IMG/VR virus record: IMGVR_UViG_3300025327_000577
Location: 1-42,581 of that record
Origin: a virus
Reading direction: 5' to 3' (one strand)
Length of the DNA: 42,581 nucleotides
Shown here: positions 31,701 through 38,702 of the stretch, one piece after another
Position numbering within the stretch: the stretch's first letter is position 1
How the letters are laid out: each line of letters opens with the position of its first letter
Notes under the pieces: generated by a model
Database searches by the model: none
What the model saw: only the letters and a program-made list of their open reading frames with translations
What the model was told of the DNA's origin: nothing
Made by a program: the position numbers and the translations under genes

Positions 31701-33430
31701 GCCAGTCGGTCACGGTGCCGAACGTCACCGGCCTCGAGCTCACCGGCCAAGGCAACGACACCGAATTCGTCGGCCGCGAGGCGCGCTTTTCCTGGCGCAA
31801 GACTTCGATTACCGAATGGGTCGCATTCGGCGCCGAGCCGAACGCAATCGGCGCCGACGCCGGCGCGCTCGATCAATATTTCCTCGACTACGAGGTCCGC
31901 ATCTTCGACGCCGCCGGCGTCGAGCTGCGCCTTGAGCACACGACCGATAATTTCTACGTCTACAGCTACGAACGCAACGTCCTCGACGGCGGCCCGCGTC
32001 GCGAGATCTCGATCGAGGTCCGCATGCGCAGCCGCCAGGGACTATTGAGCCCGAAGGCCGCGAGGCTCTCCGTCAACAACCCCGCGCCGGCCGTCCCCGG
32101 CGGGCTCGCGCTCGCGGCGACGTTCCGCACCTTGTGGCTCGAATTCACCCCGCCGTCGGATCTCGATTACCAGGGATTCCGCGCCTATCTCGGTACATCG
32201 AGCGGATTCACCAAAAACGCCAGCTCGCTCGTCTACGACGGCGATGGCAACGCACTCGGCATCACCAAGCTCCCGAGCGGCGCCGCGCTCGCCGCCGGCA
32301 CGACCTATTACGTCGCGATCCAGACCTACGATTCGTTCGGCCCGGAAGGGACGAATTCGGTGGAGCTCTCGGCGACGACGCTCAAAATTGTCGGCGAGTA
32401 CGATATCGAAGCGCAGTCGATCAAGAGCGCGCAGATCGGCCTATTGCAGGTCGTCAACGCGCTGATCGGAGACATGAGCGCCGACAAGATCAACGCCGGC
32501 GCGATCAACATTGCGTGGTCCGGCGGCAACATCCGCAGCGGCCAGACCGCATACAACACCGGCACCGGCTGGTGGGTCGGCAACGACGGCGGAACGCCGA
32601 AATTCAGCATCGGCAATCCCGGCGCGAGCAAATACATCACCTGGGACGGGTCTGCGCTGACGGTGCGCGGGGCGTTGAATGCGGATGATATTACGGCCGG
32701 CGCGATCCGTGGCATCAGTGTGAGCGCCGCGAGTCATATGACTAAGGGCAGCTACCTGACCGCGGCGCTCAGCGGCGGGGAGAGCACCGTCACGGTCAAG
32801 GATACAACCGATTTCCCGAGCTCCGGTTCCGGCTGGTTCATCGACGTGACCAACGATCGCAACACATTCTCGTGGACAGGGAAGGCCGCGACGACGTTGA
32901 CGGGATGCTCTGGGGTGCTGGCGCATAATAATGGTGCCACCGTGGTTCCGCCGGGGAAGAGCATCGTGATCGACGCCGCAACCAATGAGATGCGGTTTTT
33001 TGGCGATCGCGGGGATGGGACAACAGATGAATTAGGCAGCATCGGCGTCAGTCAGGTCGGGTCTGATTATATCGTCGCAAATTTTGGAAGCTCTGGATCA
33101 ACCAGAATTGGGGTGCTAGGAAGGAGCAATAGTTATTATGGCGTCTATGGCCTGAGCGCCTCCGCATCCGGAGTATATGGATATTGCACTGCTGCATCTG
33201 GCACGAATCTCTCTGGAGTAAAAGGCGGTGCTGCGGCTGGTGGAGGTGTAGGTGGATTATTTTTTGCGACCTCCGACACTCAGGGCGCGCCTATACGGAT
33301 AGTGCCCAAAGGCAGTGCCGGGGCACCAACTCATTCGATGGGCAAAGGATCACTCGCCGTAGACAGCGACGGAATTTTATATATCAACACGAGCGACTCA
33401 ACGACATGGCAAAAAGTAGGTGCGCAATGA
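28757..33430 (+). CDS. Tail hub/host-specificity protein (gpJ-like), 1557 aa
   Basis: The N-terminal about 550 residues form a hub-like region (FDIVDKSSQITTTLGGQLAL, YTFRCLDIQREGRKDIFELA, SRHTSVMLARRFDALRDRYS). A Gly-rich fibre follows (about 600-830), then fibronectin-like modules (about 890-1210; TWLEFTPPSD-type strands) and a DISAGAI-like central-tip repeat (IKSAQIGLLQVVNALIGDMS). The tail end is Gly/Ser-rich and ends LYINTSDSTTWQKVGAQ. It positions the receptor-binding Mtd encoded next. Confidence 0.8.
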   Translation: MRADTANFAAKNLAPAKEPRYTVEIAFDSDNTILRYFTSHTDAATPPGATVVSGVVANISGTSQTLNPDRANATIGALSFDIVDKSSQITTTLGGQLALGRSTRLMRVRVYMGYEGLAWADYVLVQTQLVDEIRFRDGAYTFRCLDIQREGRKDIFELATTTLQTSVTDTDTTITVYDTSAFSLVAHGTSYSDAPSQTVGYIRIEAEVIRYTGKTATTFTGCIRGALNTSAAEHKVDADQSADRRPEVEEFVYLELPAAKLIYAILTGSLYGQGGATLPTKWHLGIPAAYVRTADFTAIGADLWDTADDNAGFVVRFSGLGKRAGKEFIEKELLLLTGLFMPVYGDGALGLKRMASVLAGAGYVKQLDESNIISHGELTHDFRALHNVMQIDWNYEPQKEETTRTNILIDSDSIGIYGKADLYKLKFLGLHGSRHTSVMLARRFDALRDRYSGPPLRVQVNCLPSLNTIEVGDVVRVKLDDVRDYVTNASLDRSFEVQNVSINWITGEVSLRLFASSRAAKGLAASSDATAIGDGWYTSAGTALSSVLTITGSNPGHVSANGTLTGGSDLNASGSIFYYAGDLVIDSGVTVALLNNVQLRIKGHLTINGKLDGKGGGHAGAVAPNPPTSPEHHTDGTIGAIGTTISAGGMTATPTSMPPFYFDSISDREGYTRAAVNATVPEFNIAWNGSVLIGLPTDLRGSSGSSGRVSYWGTLMGGYTYARAGDGGASGAGLAVVCRGASFGASGKIDVSGADGTLGNKVTSANANAAYHSGAGAGGSFAAALVLLDGQTAVYPDITTATAVGKRGSTPKPNATITDAQTWTRNNGAYEEFCSRNRGTGDGTVVPILDASGPNGAFRVQYVPANQAPAVDSPTYATKPISVALAEYPNTPKSPGANLSTIEVTVTPPSDTQYDYANIYVRKLADVVWQYSGPANDEWTFVVPSDGAIYVVQARAVSLVGGERADGPTAQITVAAVAATPSQSVTVPNVTGLELTGQGNDTEFVGREARFSWRKTSITEWVAFGAEPNAIGADAGALDQYFLDYEVRIFDAAGVELRLEHTTDNFYVYSYERNVLDGGPRREISIEVRMRSRQGLLSPKAARLSVNNPAPAVPGGLALAATFRTLWLEFTPPSDLDYQGFRAYLGTSSGFTKNASSLVYDGDGNALGITKLPSGAALAAGTTYYVAIQTYDSFGPEGTNSVELSATTLKIVGEYDIEAQSIKSAQIGLLQVVNALIGDMSADKINAGAINIAWSGGNIRSGQTAYNTGTGWWVGNDGGTPKFSIGNPGASKYITWDGSALTVRGALNADDITAGAIRGISVSAASHMTKGSYLTAALSGGESTVTVKDTTDFPSSGSGWFIDVTNDRNTFSWTGKAATTLTGCSGVLAHNNGATVVPPGKSIVIDAATNEMRFFGDRGDGTTDELGSIGVSQVGSDYIVANFGSSGSTRIGVLGRSNSYYGVYGLSASASGVYGYCTAASGTNLSGVKGGAAAGGGVGGLFFATSDTQGAPIRIVPKGSAGAPTHSMGKGSLAVDSDGILYINTSDSTTWQKVGAQ

Positions 33431-33636
33431 CCGACATCAAATCCCACCACGAATCCGAAGCCGCCGCGCTGGCGCTTGAGCTTTACAACCTCAACCGCCG
33501 CCGCGAGCAGCTCCAGACCCGGCTCAACGAAATCTCGGTGATCCTCCAGACCGTCGCGGTCATGGAGCGCAGCACCCCGCACCCCTCATCCCCTACCCCT
33601 AACGCCGTTGCAGGAGCCCACAATGAGCCAATATAA
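33427..33636 (+). CDS. Small coiled-coil protein, 69 aa
   Basis: ATGA overlap with the hub gene at 33427. 69 residues: ALALELYNLNRRREQLQTRL coiled coil and a Pro-rich end. Probably a fibre-associated helper; overlaps the Mtd gene by 14 bp. Confidence 0.55.
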   Translation: MTDIKSHHESEAAALALELYNLNRRREQLQTRLNEISVILQTVAVMERSTPHPSSPTPNAVAGAHNEPI

Positions 33637-34918
33637 AACCGGCACCGTCGCCATCACCAACGGCTCCGCCACCGTCACCGGCACCGGCACCGCCTGGCTC
33701 GCGAACGTCTCCGCAGGTCAGTTCTTCGGCGTCGATGGTGACGGCGTTTTCTACACCGTTGCCTCGATCGCTTCGGACACCTCGCTCACGCTCTCCGCCA
33801 ACTACGGCGGCACAACCGGCAGCGGCAAAACCTACAGCATCGTGCGCGACTACACCTCGCCCGACTCGATCCCCCTGCTATCCGCCAACGACATCCAGAC
33901 CGCCACCGTGTTCGCCCGCGCGATGACGCGCGTGCAGGAATTATTTCTCGCCGGCAGCCGGGGCCTCTTTCGCAAGGACAACCCCACCATCGTCGCGTTC
34001 GCGAAAACCGGCGCCTTCGCCGCGAGCACTGCGACCGCGCTCTATATCGAAGTGAACGGCACGATCAAAACCATCTCCGCCTCGACGGCTATCGCCATGC
34101 CGGGCTCGCCTATCGCCGGCACCGACTATGCGATCTGGGCAAAAACCAACGGCACACTCGAAGCGACCAACGACCACGCGACCCCGCCCACAGCCAATGC
34201 GCGCAAGATCGGCGGCTTCCACTACGCCCCGGGCGGCAACGCGCCGGCGCAGTCCGGCGGCGACACGACCCCCGCGATCAATGCCTATTCGTTCTGGGAC
34301 CTCAAGTTCCGACCAGCCTGTCCCGACCCGCGCGGCATGGCTCTGGTGGCCGATGGTTTTTGGTCGTGTATTTATCTGCTCGGCGTGGAGCACCTAACCA
34401 ACGGCCCGAGCAAATACAATGTCACGATAGCCGACGGATCCAGCCCGCCAAAAATCCCGACGAAATTCGGCGGCAACGGCACCACGGCCTATGCCGATGG
34501 CAATTGGTGGAATATGCACGAGGCGCTGCGGTCCCACGGCCTTCGCTTCCCGACGTACTCGGAATTTGCCGCGCTGGCCTACGGCACAACCGAGGCCGCG
34601 TCGGCAACCGCCGGCACAGATCCAGTCAGCACTATTCTGCGCGCCGAATCCACGAGTAAATGGGGCATGTTATTGTCAACGGGGAACCTGTGGGTCTGGG
34701 GGGACGAATTCGGCGGTGGCGCGGCAGGGGCGGGATGGACGGCAAACACCCAGGGCCGCGGATCGACATATCAAATGGAAAACGCCGTGCCATTCGGCGG
34801 CTACTGGAGCGACGGGGTGAACGCCGGTTCGCGTTGTTCGAACTGGAGCAACTCGCCGGCGTACTCGTCCGGCATCATCGGGGCCCGCGGCGTCTGTGGC
34901 CACTTAATTCTTGATTAG
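33623..34918 (+). CDS. mtd: Mtd-type receptor-binding protein (C-type lectin fold)
   Basis: 431 residues from ATG 33623 (GGAG 8 bp upstream). Residues about 1-100 are a phage fibre N-terminal domain (GTVAITNGSATVTGTGTAWL). From about residue 120 on it follows the major tropism determinant of Bordetella phage BPP-1: ARKIGGFHYAPGGNAPAQSG, YSFWDLKFRPACPDPRGMAL, LLGVEHLTNGPSKYNVTIAD, TSKWGMLLSTGNLWVWGDEF. The C-terminal variable region (about 391-431) ends GARGVCGHLILD against GARGVCDHLILE as I recall it. It would bind the host receptor as a trimer at the tail tip. Confidence 0.9.
   Translation: MSQYKTGTVAITNGSATVTGTGTAWLANVSAGQFFGVDGDGVFYTVASIASDTSLTLSANYGGTTGSGKTYSIVRDYTSPDSIPLLSANDIQTATVFARAMTRVQELFLAGSRGLFRKDNPTIVAFAKTGAFAASTATALYIEVNGTIKTISASTAIAMPGSPIAGTDYAIWAKTNGTLEATNDHATPPTANARKIGGFHYAPGGNAPAQSGGDTTPAINAYSFWDLKFRPACPDPRGMALVADGFWSCIYLLGVEHLTNGPSKYNVTIADGSSPPKIPTKFGGNGTTAYADGNWWNMHEALRSHGLRFPTYSEFAALAYGTTEAASATAGTDPVSTILRAESTSKWGMLLSTGNLWVWGDEFGGGAAGAGWTANTQGRGSTYQMENAVPFGGYWSDGVNAGSRCSNWSNSPAYSSGIIGARGVCGHLILD
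34793..34918 (+). other. DGR variable region (VR) of Mtd
   Basis: Codons from FGG (34793) to the stop. At the positions equivalent to BPP-1 variable residues the codons are TAC, AGC, GAC, AAC, AGC, AAC, TAC, TCC, ATC and ATC: all NNC, as expected from adenine mutagenesis of AAC template codons. The flanking constant codons end in other bases. Confidence 0.8.
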
Positions 34919-34919
34919 A

Positions 34920-34935
34920 GGGGGCGAAAGCCCCC
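34920..34935 (+). promoter_or_regulatory. DGR target-recognition hairpin (GNRA)
   Basis: GGGGGC-GAAA-GCCCCC directly after the Mtd stop. In BPP-1 a hairpin with a GNRA-type loop just downstream of VR stimulates mutagenic homing; this one has the same position, a 6-bp stem and a GAAA loop. Confidence 0.75.
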
Positions 34936-34936
34936 G

Positions 34937-35107
34937 ATGGAACCGATTAAAGAGGCGGGCGCATGTTACGACCAAATGGCGGTTGTCGAGAAATACGAGA
35001 GGGTGATCTCGTATCTCTATCCCCTCGCCCAAAGTTTGCCGAGGAAGCATGGGGTGGCACGGGATATGTTTCTCGCCGCCCTGCTCGCGGCGCTTCAAGG
35101 AGAGTAA
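34937..35107 (+). pseudogene. avd: Truncated Avd (DGR accessory variability determinant)
   Basis: 56 codons. MEPIKEAGACYDQMAVVEKY and ERVISYLYPLAQSLPRKHGV match the start of BPP-1 Avd (about 128 residues) almost residue for residue, as recalled. After about residue 46 (RDMFLAALL) it runs into an unrelated AALQGE end and a stop. In BPP-1 the template repeat and reverse transcriptase gene follow; here the next gene begins 7 bp later. It lacks most of the helical bundle, so it is unlikely to function. Confidence 0.8.
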
Positions 35108-35113
35108 ATCCTC

Positions 35114-35431
35114 ATGGGTAACCCCATGCCGGAACTAAGCCAAGCCGACATAAATCGCATTGTCAGCGCTCTTGTACCGCAGATCGTCGCCTCAATCCGC
35201 GAGACGCCGCCGGATTTCAAACTTACCCAAGAGGAACATTTTAAAGCACATCTCGTTATAGACAAACTTGCGAAATGCTTAGACGATGAAACGCTTCAGT
35301 CGCTACGTGATCTGCTCGGAGCGTACCGCAAGGGTCGCAGCATGTTCTTCGTTTCATTCGTCGGGCTGATGATCGCGGGCGCCATGGGCCTCGTCGCACT
35401 TGCGCTCGGAATGAAAATACCGTGGCGCTGA
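35114..35431 (+). CDS. Single-pass membrane protein near lysis genes
   Basis: 105 residues: soluble helices (ELSQADINRIVSALVPQIVA), then one transmembrane helix (FVSFVGLMIAGAMGLVALAL) close to the C-terminus. AGGAG about 11 bp upstream of ATG 35114. Holin-accessory or virion-membrane protein by position. Confidence 0.6.
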   Translation: MGNPMPELSQADINRIVSALVPQIVASIRETPPDFKLTQEEHFKAHLVIDKLAKCLDDETLQSLRDLLGAYRKGRSMFFVSFVGLMIAGAMGLVALALGMKIPWR

Positions 35432-35841
35432 TTCTGCTCCTGCGTCGCGACATCTTCACCGACCGCTCGGTGACGGGCCAGCTATCTGCGGGTGGCGCGT
35501 TCGAGTGCTACACGCTGGAGGACACCGACCGGCGGCTGGAGGCGGGCGGAGCGAAGATCAAGGACCGCACTGCGATCCCGCGCGGCACGTATCCAGTAGT
35601 GCTCGACTTCTCACCGCGTTTCCAGGTCGTTATGCCACACGTACTCGACGTGCCTGGGTTCTCCGGCGTGCGTATTCACTCCGGCAACCGCCCTGAGGAT
35701 ACCGAGGGCTGCATACTGGTCGGACGGACACGTGCGGCGGATTTGGTCGGCGAATCGCGCGCGGCCTACAACGCGCTGTACGCGAAGTTGCTCGCGGCCC
35801 AAGGCCGCCAAGAAGCCATCACGCTGGAGGTGCTCCAATGA
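35422..35841 (+). CDS. DUF5675 family protein, putative lysis-associated
   Basis: 139 residues from GTG 35422. LLRRDIFTDRSVTGQLSAGG, GTYPVVLDFSPRFQVVMPHV, FSGVRIHSGNRPEDTEGCIL: the IHxGN...GCI pattern of DUF5675, a domain resembling L,D-transpeptidase-like folds and frequent in phage lysis regions. It may be the endolysin or a cell-wall modifier; catalysis unproven. Confidence 0.75.
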   Translation: MALILLLRRDIFTDRSVTGQLSAGGAFECYTLEDTDRRLEAGGAKIKDRTAIPRGTYPVVLDFSPRFQVVMPHVLDVPGFSGVRIHSGNRPEDTEGCILVGRTRAADLVGESRAAYNALYAKLLAAQGRQEAITLEVLQ

Positions 35842-36224
35842 TCGACCCGATTTTGCAATGGTTCATGAACCTGTTCTCCCTGGCCGAATGGCGCGCAATG
35901 GCCTGGCTGCTCCTAGCCACGCTCACCGCAACCCACACGCTCAAGATCATCTGGCGGCGTTCTCCTGTGCCTGGCGGGGGCGGACGACAGGTCGCGTTGA
36001 TCGCGGCCATCCTGTCCGTGGCATTCTCCTATTTCCTCTGGCCCCCTGATGGCATCCCCTGGTGGATCGCCGGCATCGTCGGCGGTCCCACGTCGAACCT
36101 CGCATTTATGGCCGGATTCGCACTAATCAAGAAATACGCCCCGGACATCGCGGCCACCATGAACTGGGACCGACGCAAAACCTACGGCCTCCCGCCGAGC
36201 GGAATTCCCGAGCGCCGCCAATGA
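35838..36224 (+). CDS. Holin-like membrane protein
   Basis: 128 residues with three hydrophobic segments (AMAWLLLATLTATHT, VALIAAILSVAFSYFLW, WIAGIVGGPTSNLAFMAGFA) and a charged C-terminus, typical of a class I-like phage holin. Overlaps DUF5675 and the spanin gene by 4 bp. Confidence 0.65.
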   Translation: MIDPILQWFMNLFSLAEWRAMAWLLLATLTATHTLKIIWRRSPVPGGGGRQVALIAAILSVAFSYFLWPPDGIPWWIAGIVGGPTSNLAFMAGFALIKKYAPDIAATMNWDRRKTYGLPPSGIPERRQ

Positions 36225-36592
36225 TTCGGATCTACGCCATCCTCATCAGCCTGACCGTCGCCGCGGCGCTGCTCTGGTGGTACGGTGGCGCCCGCTACAA
36301 TGCCGGCTACGCCGCCGCCTCCGCCGAACAAGCCGCCGCCGTATCCGCCATGCAGCAACGTATGGTCGACGCCCGCACCGAATCCGCTCAGCGCCTGACG
36401 GCGGCCGAAGACCATCTACGACAAAGAGAGGTGAAATACGATGCCGAACTCGCCCGACTCAAAACCAAAGACGATTCATTCCGTGCCTGGCTGGAGATTC
36501 CTGTCCATCCTGCTGCTCTCGACCTTATCCGCGGCCTGCGCAACGAGACCGCTGCCAATCCCCTGCCAACCCGACCGCATCCTGATCCGTGA
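36221..36592 (+). CDS. Inner-membrane spanin (Rz-like)
   Basis: 123 residues: N-terminal anchor (IRIYAILISLTVAAALLWWY) and a periplasmic coiled coil (VDARTESAQRLTAAEDHLRQ). Starts ATGA over the holin stop. Spans the periplasm with the Rz1-like lipoprotein whose gene starts inside it. Confidence 0.8.
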   Translation: MIRIYAILISLTVAAALLWWYGGARYNAGYAAASAEQAAAVSAMQQRMVDARTESAQRLTAAEDHLRQREVKYDAELARLKTKDDSFRAWLEIPVHPAALDLIRGLRNETAANPLPTRPHPDP

Positions 36593-36734
36593 GATCCACT
36601 TGCCCGAGCTTCCGCCAACAGCCACTAACCTCGATCTCCTCGATCTCCTCCGCGCCATCACCCACGATCTCACCATCGATAATACCCGCAAACGCGAAAT
36701 CCATGCCCAATTAGATTCCTGCCTCGCGCGCTAA
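36441..36734 (+). CDS. Outer-membrane spanin lipoprotein (Rz1-like), nested in Rz
   Basis: 97 residues in a different frame, starting inside the Rz-like gene and running 142 bp past it. Signal with lipobox LLLSTLSAAC, then a Pro-rich stretch. Longer than classical Rz1, with a helical C-terminus. Nested spanin pairs are characteristic of lambda-like lysis cassettes. Confidence 0.8.
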   Translation: MPNSPDSKPKTIHSVPGWRFLSILLLSTLSAACATRPLPIPCQPDRILIREIHLPELPPTATNLDLLDLLRAITHDLTIDNTRKREIHAQLDSCLAR

Positions 36735-36819
36735 CCCCCCCATCAGACGAGTGGCCCGAAATAGCGCGTATTTACGTGGTTTCCCCGCATACCGTTCGTC
36801 GGCTGCCATAAAATGGGGG

Positions 36820-36847
36820 TTGACAGGAGCGGTATCATATATATAAT
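36820..36847 (+). promoter_or_regulatory. Consensus sigma-70 promoter for accessory block
   Basis: TTGACA (36820-36825), 16-bp spacer, TATAAT (36842-36847): both hexamers perfect. Inverted repeats AACCCCC..AT/ATGGGGGTT (36733-36743 and 36813-36821) flank the upstream side. Drives genes from 36928; expected to be strong and independent of late antitermination, as for a moron. Confidence 0.85.
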
Positions 36848-36927
36848 GATGCTCATGGATAGGCGATTTGCCGATCCACCTGATCCCGGCCAGGAGCGCC
36901 TCGGAGCTAAGATAGGAGCAACAGATC

Positions 36928-37515
36928 ATGATTATCGCGCACACCCCGAGCGGAAAAGAAATCAATCTGCAGATCATCGGTGGCAAACTACTGGCAGAGA
37001 TAGCAGCCGCTGGCATCACTGGCTCGATCAGCGGAGCCTATAAGCTCACCCGCCCCAAAATCGGCTGCACGCATTATGCAGAGTGCGCCGGCAAGCAGAT
37101 CGGCCTGGATGCGGCCAATTATCAGATCATCCGCGGCATGCTGGATGAGATCAATGCGGCCGCTCGCAAGGCCGAGCAGGATCGCCTCTCCCTCCACGTG
37201 CCCGGCATGGATGTGCTGTGCGCCGCGCACAACGCCGAGGAGTATTATCAGCGCGGATTTGAGCGCATGATGGAGGATGGGGATAATGATGGTGTCCGCC
37301 CGCCGCGCCGGCCAGCAACCGATGCCGCCGAGATCGCACGCCAATACCCGCGCGCGGCCGTCTATCTCAGGGCCGAGGCCTACGAGTGCGCCAGCCACGA
37401 TGCCAAGGCCAGCGCAGGCCGCAAGGCCAAGGAGCTGCTGGCCTCCGGCGGCAGCATCGAGGAGGCCAAAAAAATCCTCGCGAACTGGCTACCGATCAGC
37501 GCGCAGTGGGATTGA
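36928..37515 (+). CDS. Hypothetical moron-like protein, 195 aa
   Basis: First gene after the consensus promoter, AGGAG 9 bp before ATG 36928. 195 residues, helical, with one cluster C-T-H-Y-A-E-C (residues about 47-53) and a C-terminal helix (KELLASGGSIEEAKKILANW). No family recognised. Likely expressed in the lysogen; could affect host behaviour. Confidence 0.6.
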   Translation: MIIAHTPSGKEINLQIIGGKLLAEIAAAGITGSISGAYKLTRPKIGCTHYAECAGKQIGLDAANYQIIRGMLDEINAAARKAEQDRLSLHVPGMDVLCAAHNAEEYYQRGFERMMEDGDNDGVRPPRRPATDAAEIARQYPRAAVYLRAEAYECASHDAKASAGRKAKELLASGGSIEEAKKILANWLPISAQWD

Positions 37516-37518
37516 TAG

Positions 37519-37621
37519 TCCTGTCTCCCTGCGCTCTCGCCCGAGAGCGCAGCGGGGCGGAAACTCCGCCAGCCCTTACATGCGGGCAAGCGCATGCACA
37601 GGATTCCGGCCCTGAGAGCCG
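37519..37621 (+). promoter_or_regulatory. Structured 5' leader: four-way junction candidate
   Basis: Closing stem TCCTGT (37519-37524)/ACAGGA (37598-37603) encloses hairpins CTGCGCTCTC/GAGAGCGCAG (37529-37552), GGCGG/CCGCC (37556-37570) and CATGCG/CGCATG (37579-37596). A further CGGC/GCCG hairpin (37607-37621) lies just before the AAGGA Shine-Dalgarno of the gene at 37636. Cis-regulatory leader or riboswitch-like element; ligand unknown. Confidence 0.6.
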
Positions 37622-37635
37622 AAAGGATCAATAAA

Positions 37636-37920
37636 ATGAAAATCACAGAAAAATTATTGCTCGACAACTACTCCTACACTTGCAATGGCGGCTCGAAAGT
37701 ATCCGCTGTCGCGGGCCAGCATATCTGGTGGGAGTACCGCACCGGCCAAGATAGCGATGGTTACAACCCTGTGTGCTCGCGAGAGTCAGCCAGCGGAATC
37801 ACGCTTGAGTATGGTCGGGATGCAACGATCGGTCTGGGCGATCATGCCGATCATCCGGCATTATCTCAGATCGCCTCCGATGAGGCGGCGATGTGGGGAT
37901 CGGAGGTGGCCAATGCGTAG
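37636..37920 (+). CDS. Hypothetical protein, 94 aa, under a structured leader
   Basis: 94 residues, ITEKLLLDNYSYTCNGGSKV and GQHIWWEYRTGQDSDGYNPV. Hydrophilic, acidic; no family. AAGGA 7 bp before ATG 37636. Its 8-bp overlap with the next gene and GGAGGTGG inside its end suggest coupling. Confidence 0.6.
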   Translation: MKITEKLLLDNYSYTCNGGSKVSAVAGQHIWWEYRTGQDSDGYNPVCSRESASGITLEYGRDATIGLGDHADHPALSQIASDEAAMWGSEVANA

Positions 37921-38155
37921 CACCATCATCATCTCCAAGCGTGGCGAAGGCTACATCAGCACGGTATCCGGCAAGTTCGGCGGCGGGCATCAAGGCGCTC
38001 GCGCCGGCCTCACGCCTTACGATGCCGCCGCCACCGCTGCCCGCTACATGATCGAGTACGCGCGGAGCAATCCGGAGGGTGGCGATTTGATGGCCCCGCC
38101 TGAAGTGCTCGATCTGGTGCCCGAGCACCTGCGTAGCATCGATGGCCAAGCCTAA
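37913..38155 (+). CDS. Hypothetical protein, 80 aa
   Basis: 80 residues from ATG 37913 with GGAGGTGG upstream. RSTIIISKRGEGYISTVSGK then DAAATAARYMIEYARSN: a small strand-helix protein resembling double-stranded RNA-binding or HicB-like folds only loosely. Function unknown. Confidence 0.55.
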   Translation: MRSTIIISKRGEGYISTVSGKFGGGHQGARAGLTPYDAAATAARYMIEYARSNPEGGDLMAPPEVLDLVPEHLRSIDGQA

Positions 38156-38306
38156 AAAATTCATCCGCACCAACCACCTCGGCGCTGACGGCGCCGAGGT
38201 GGCCTTACTTCCGCCGTTCGTATATTGCGAACGCTGCGAGCACGTGGTCACGCCGCGCATGGATCGCGGCGATACTCTGTGCCCGCGCTGTGGGCTGGTG
38301 CTGTGA
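38142..38306 (+). CDS. Small zinc-ribbon protein, 54 aa
   Basis: MAKPKKFIRTNHLGADG then CERC ... CPRCG: a compact zinc ribbon. The ATG at 38142 overlaps the previous gene by 14 bp, and the stop overlaps the next ATG. A probable small regulator; role unknown. Confidence 0.6.
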   Translation: MAKPKKFIRTNHLGADGAEVALLPPFVYCERCEHVVTPRMDRGDTLCPRCGLVL

Positions 38307-38365
38307 TGGGCAATGAATTCACCCGCCGCGCCGCACTCACCAAGATGCGCGGTCGTTCGCTATAA
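38306..38365 (+). pseudogene. Remnant N-terminus of KorA-like gene
   Basis: 19 codons, MGNEFTRRAALTKMRGRSL, then a stop. They match the start of the full gene at 38689 (NRAEFSRRAALTKMHGRAL) at protein and DNA level. Looks like a partial duplication; the gene at 38382-38702 lies between the two copies. Confidence 0.6.
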
Positions 38366-38381
38366 TTCCCGGAGAAAAATC

Positions 38382-38702
38382 ATGAGGAAAAAACATGCCG
38401 ACGGCAGCCTGGAAATTTCCGGCGCCGATCTCGCCGATCTGAAAATCATCGCGGACGAAGATACGGTGCTCAACCTCGCCGGCGCGGCGGCGCGGCGAGC
38501 GTTGGCGGGGAGGAATCGTCGTGCCGGCGCGAGTGTACGTACCGCCGAAAAACTCGCATCCGGTGCGCGCCCGACCGCAGAAATGATCCGTGTTGTTCGG
38601 TCGATGCTGGGGCGAGGAAATTGCTATGAGGTTGTCATCCGCGCGGCGATGCGAGCCGCTAATTTTACCCTGCTGGGTTTGCCCCCACGTGAACCGCGCT
38701 GA
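38382..38702 (+). CDS. Hypothetical protein, 106 aa
   Basis: 106 residues, MRKKHADGSLEISGADLADL, with an Arg/Ala-rich centre. GGAG lies 8 bp before ATG 38382, and a TATAAT-like box sits at 38361. It lies between the truncated and complete KorA-like copies. No family recognised; coding status is moderate. Confidence 0.45.
   Translation: MRKKHADGSLEISGADLADLKIIADEDTVLNLAGAAARRALAGRNRRAGASVRTAEKLASGARPTAEMIRVVRSMLGRGNCYEVVIRAAMRAANFTLLGLPPREPR

Noticed and set aside
36711-37019. Minus frame over the accessory promoter
   Set aside because: Opposes a perfect promoter and has no start signal.
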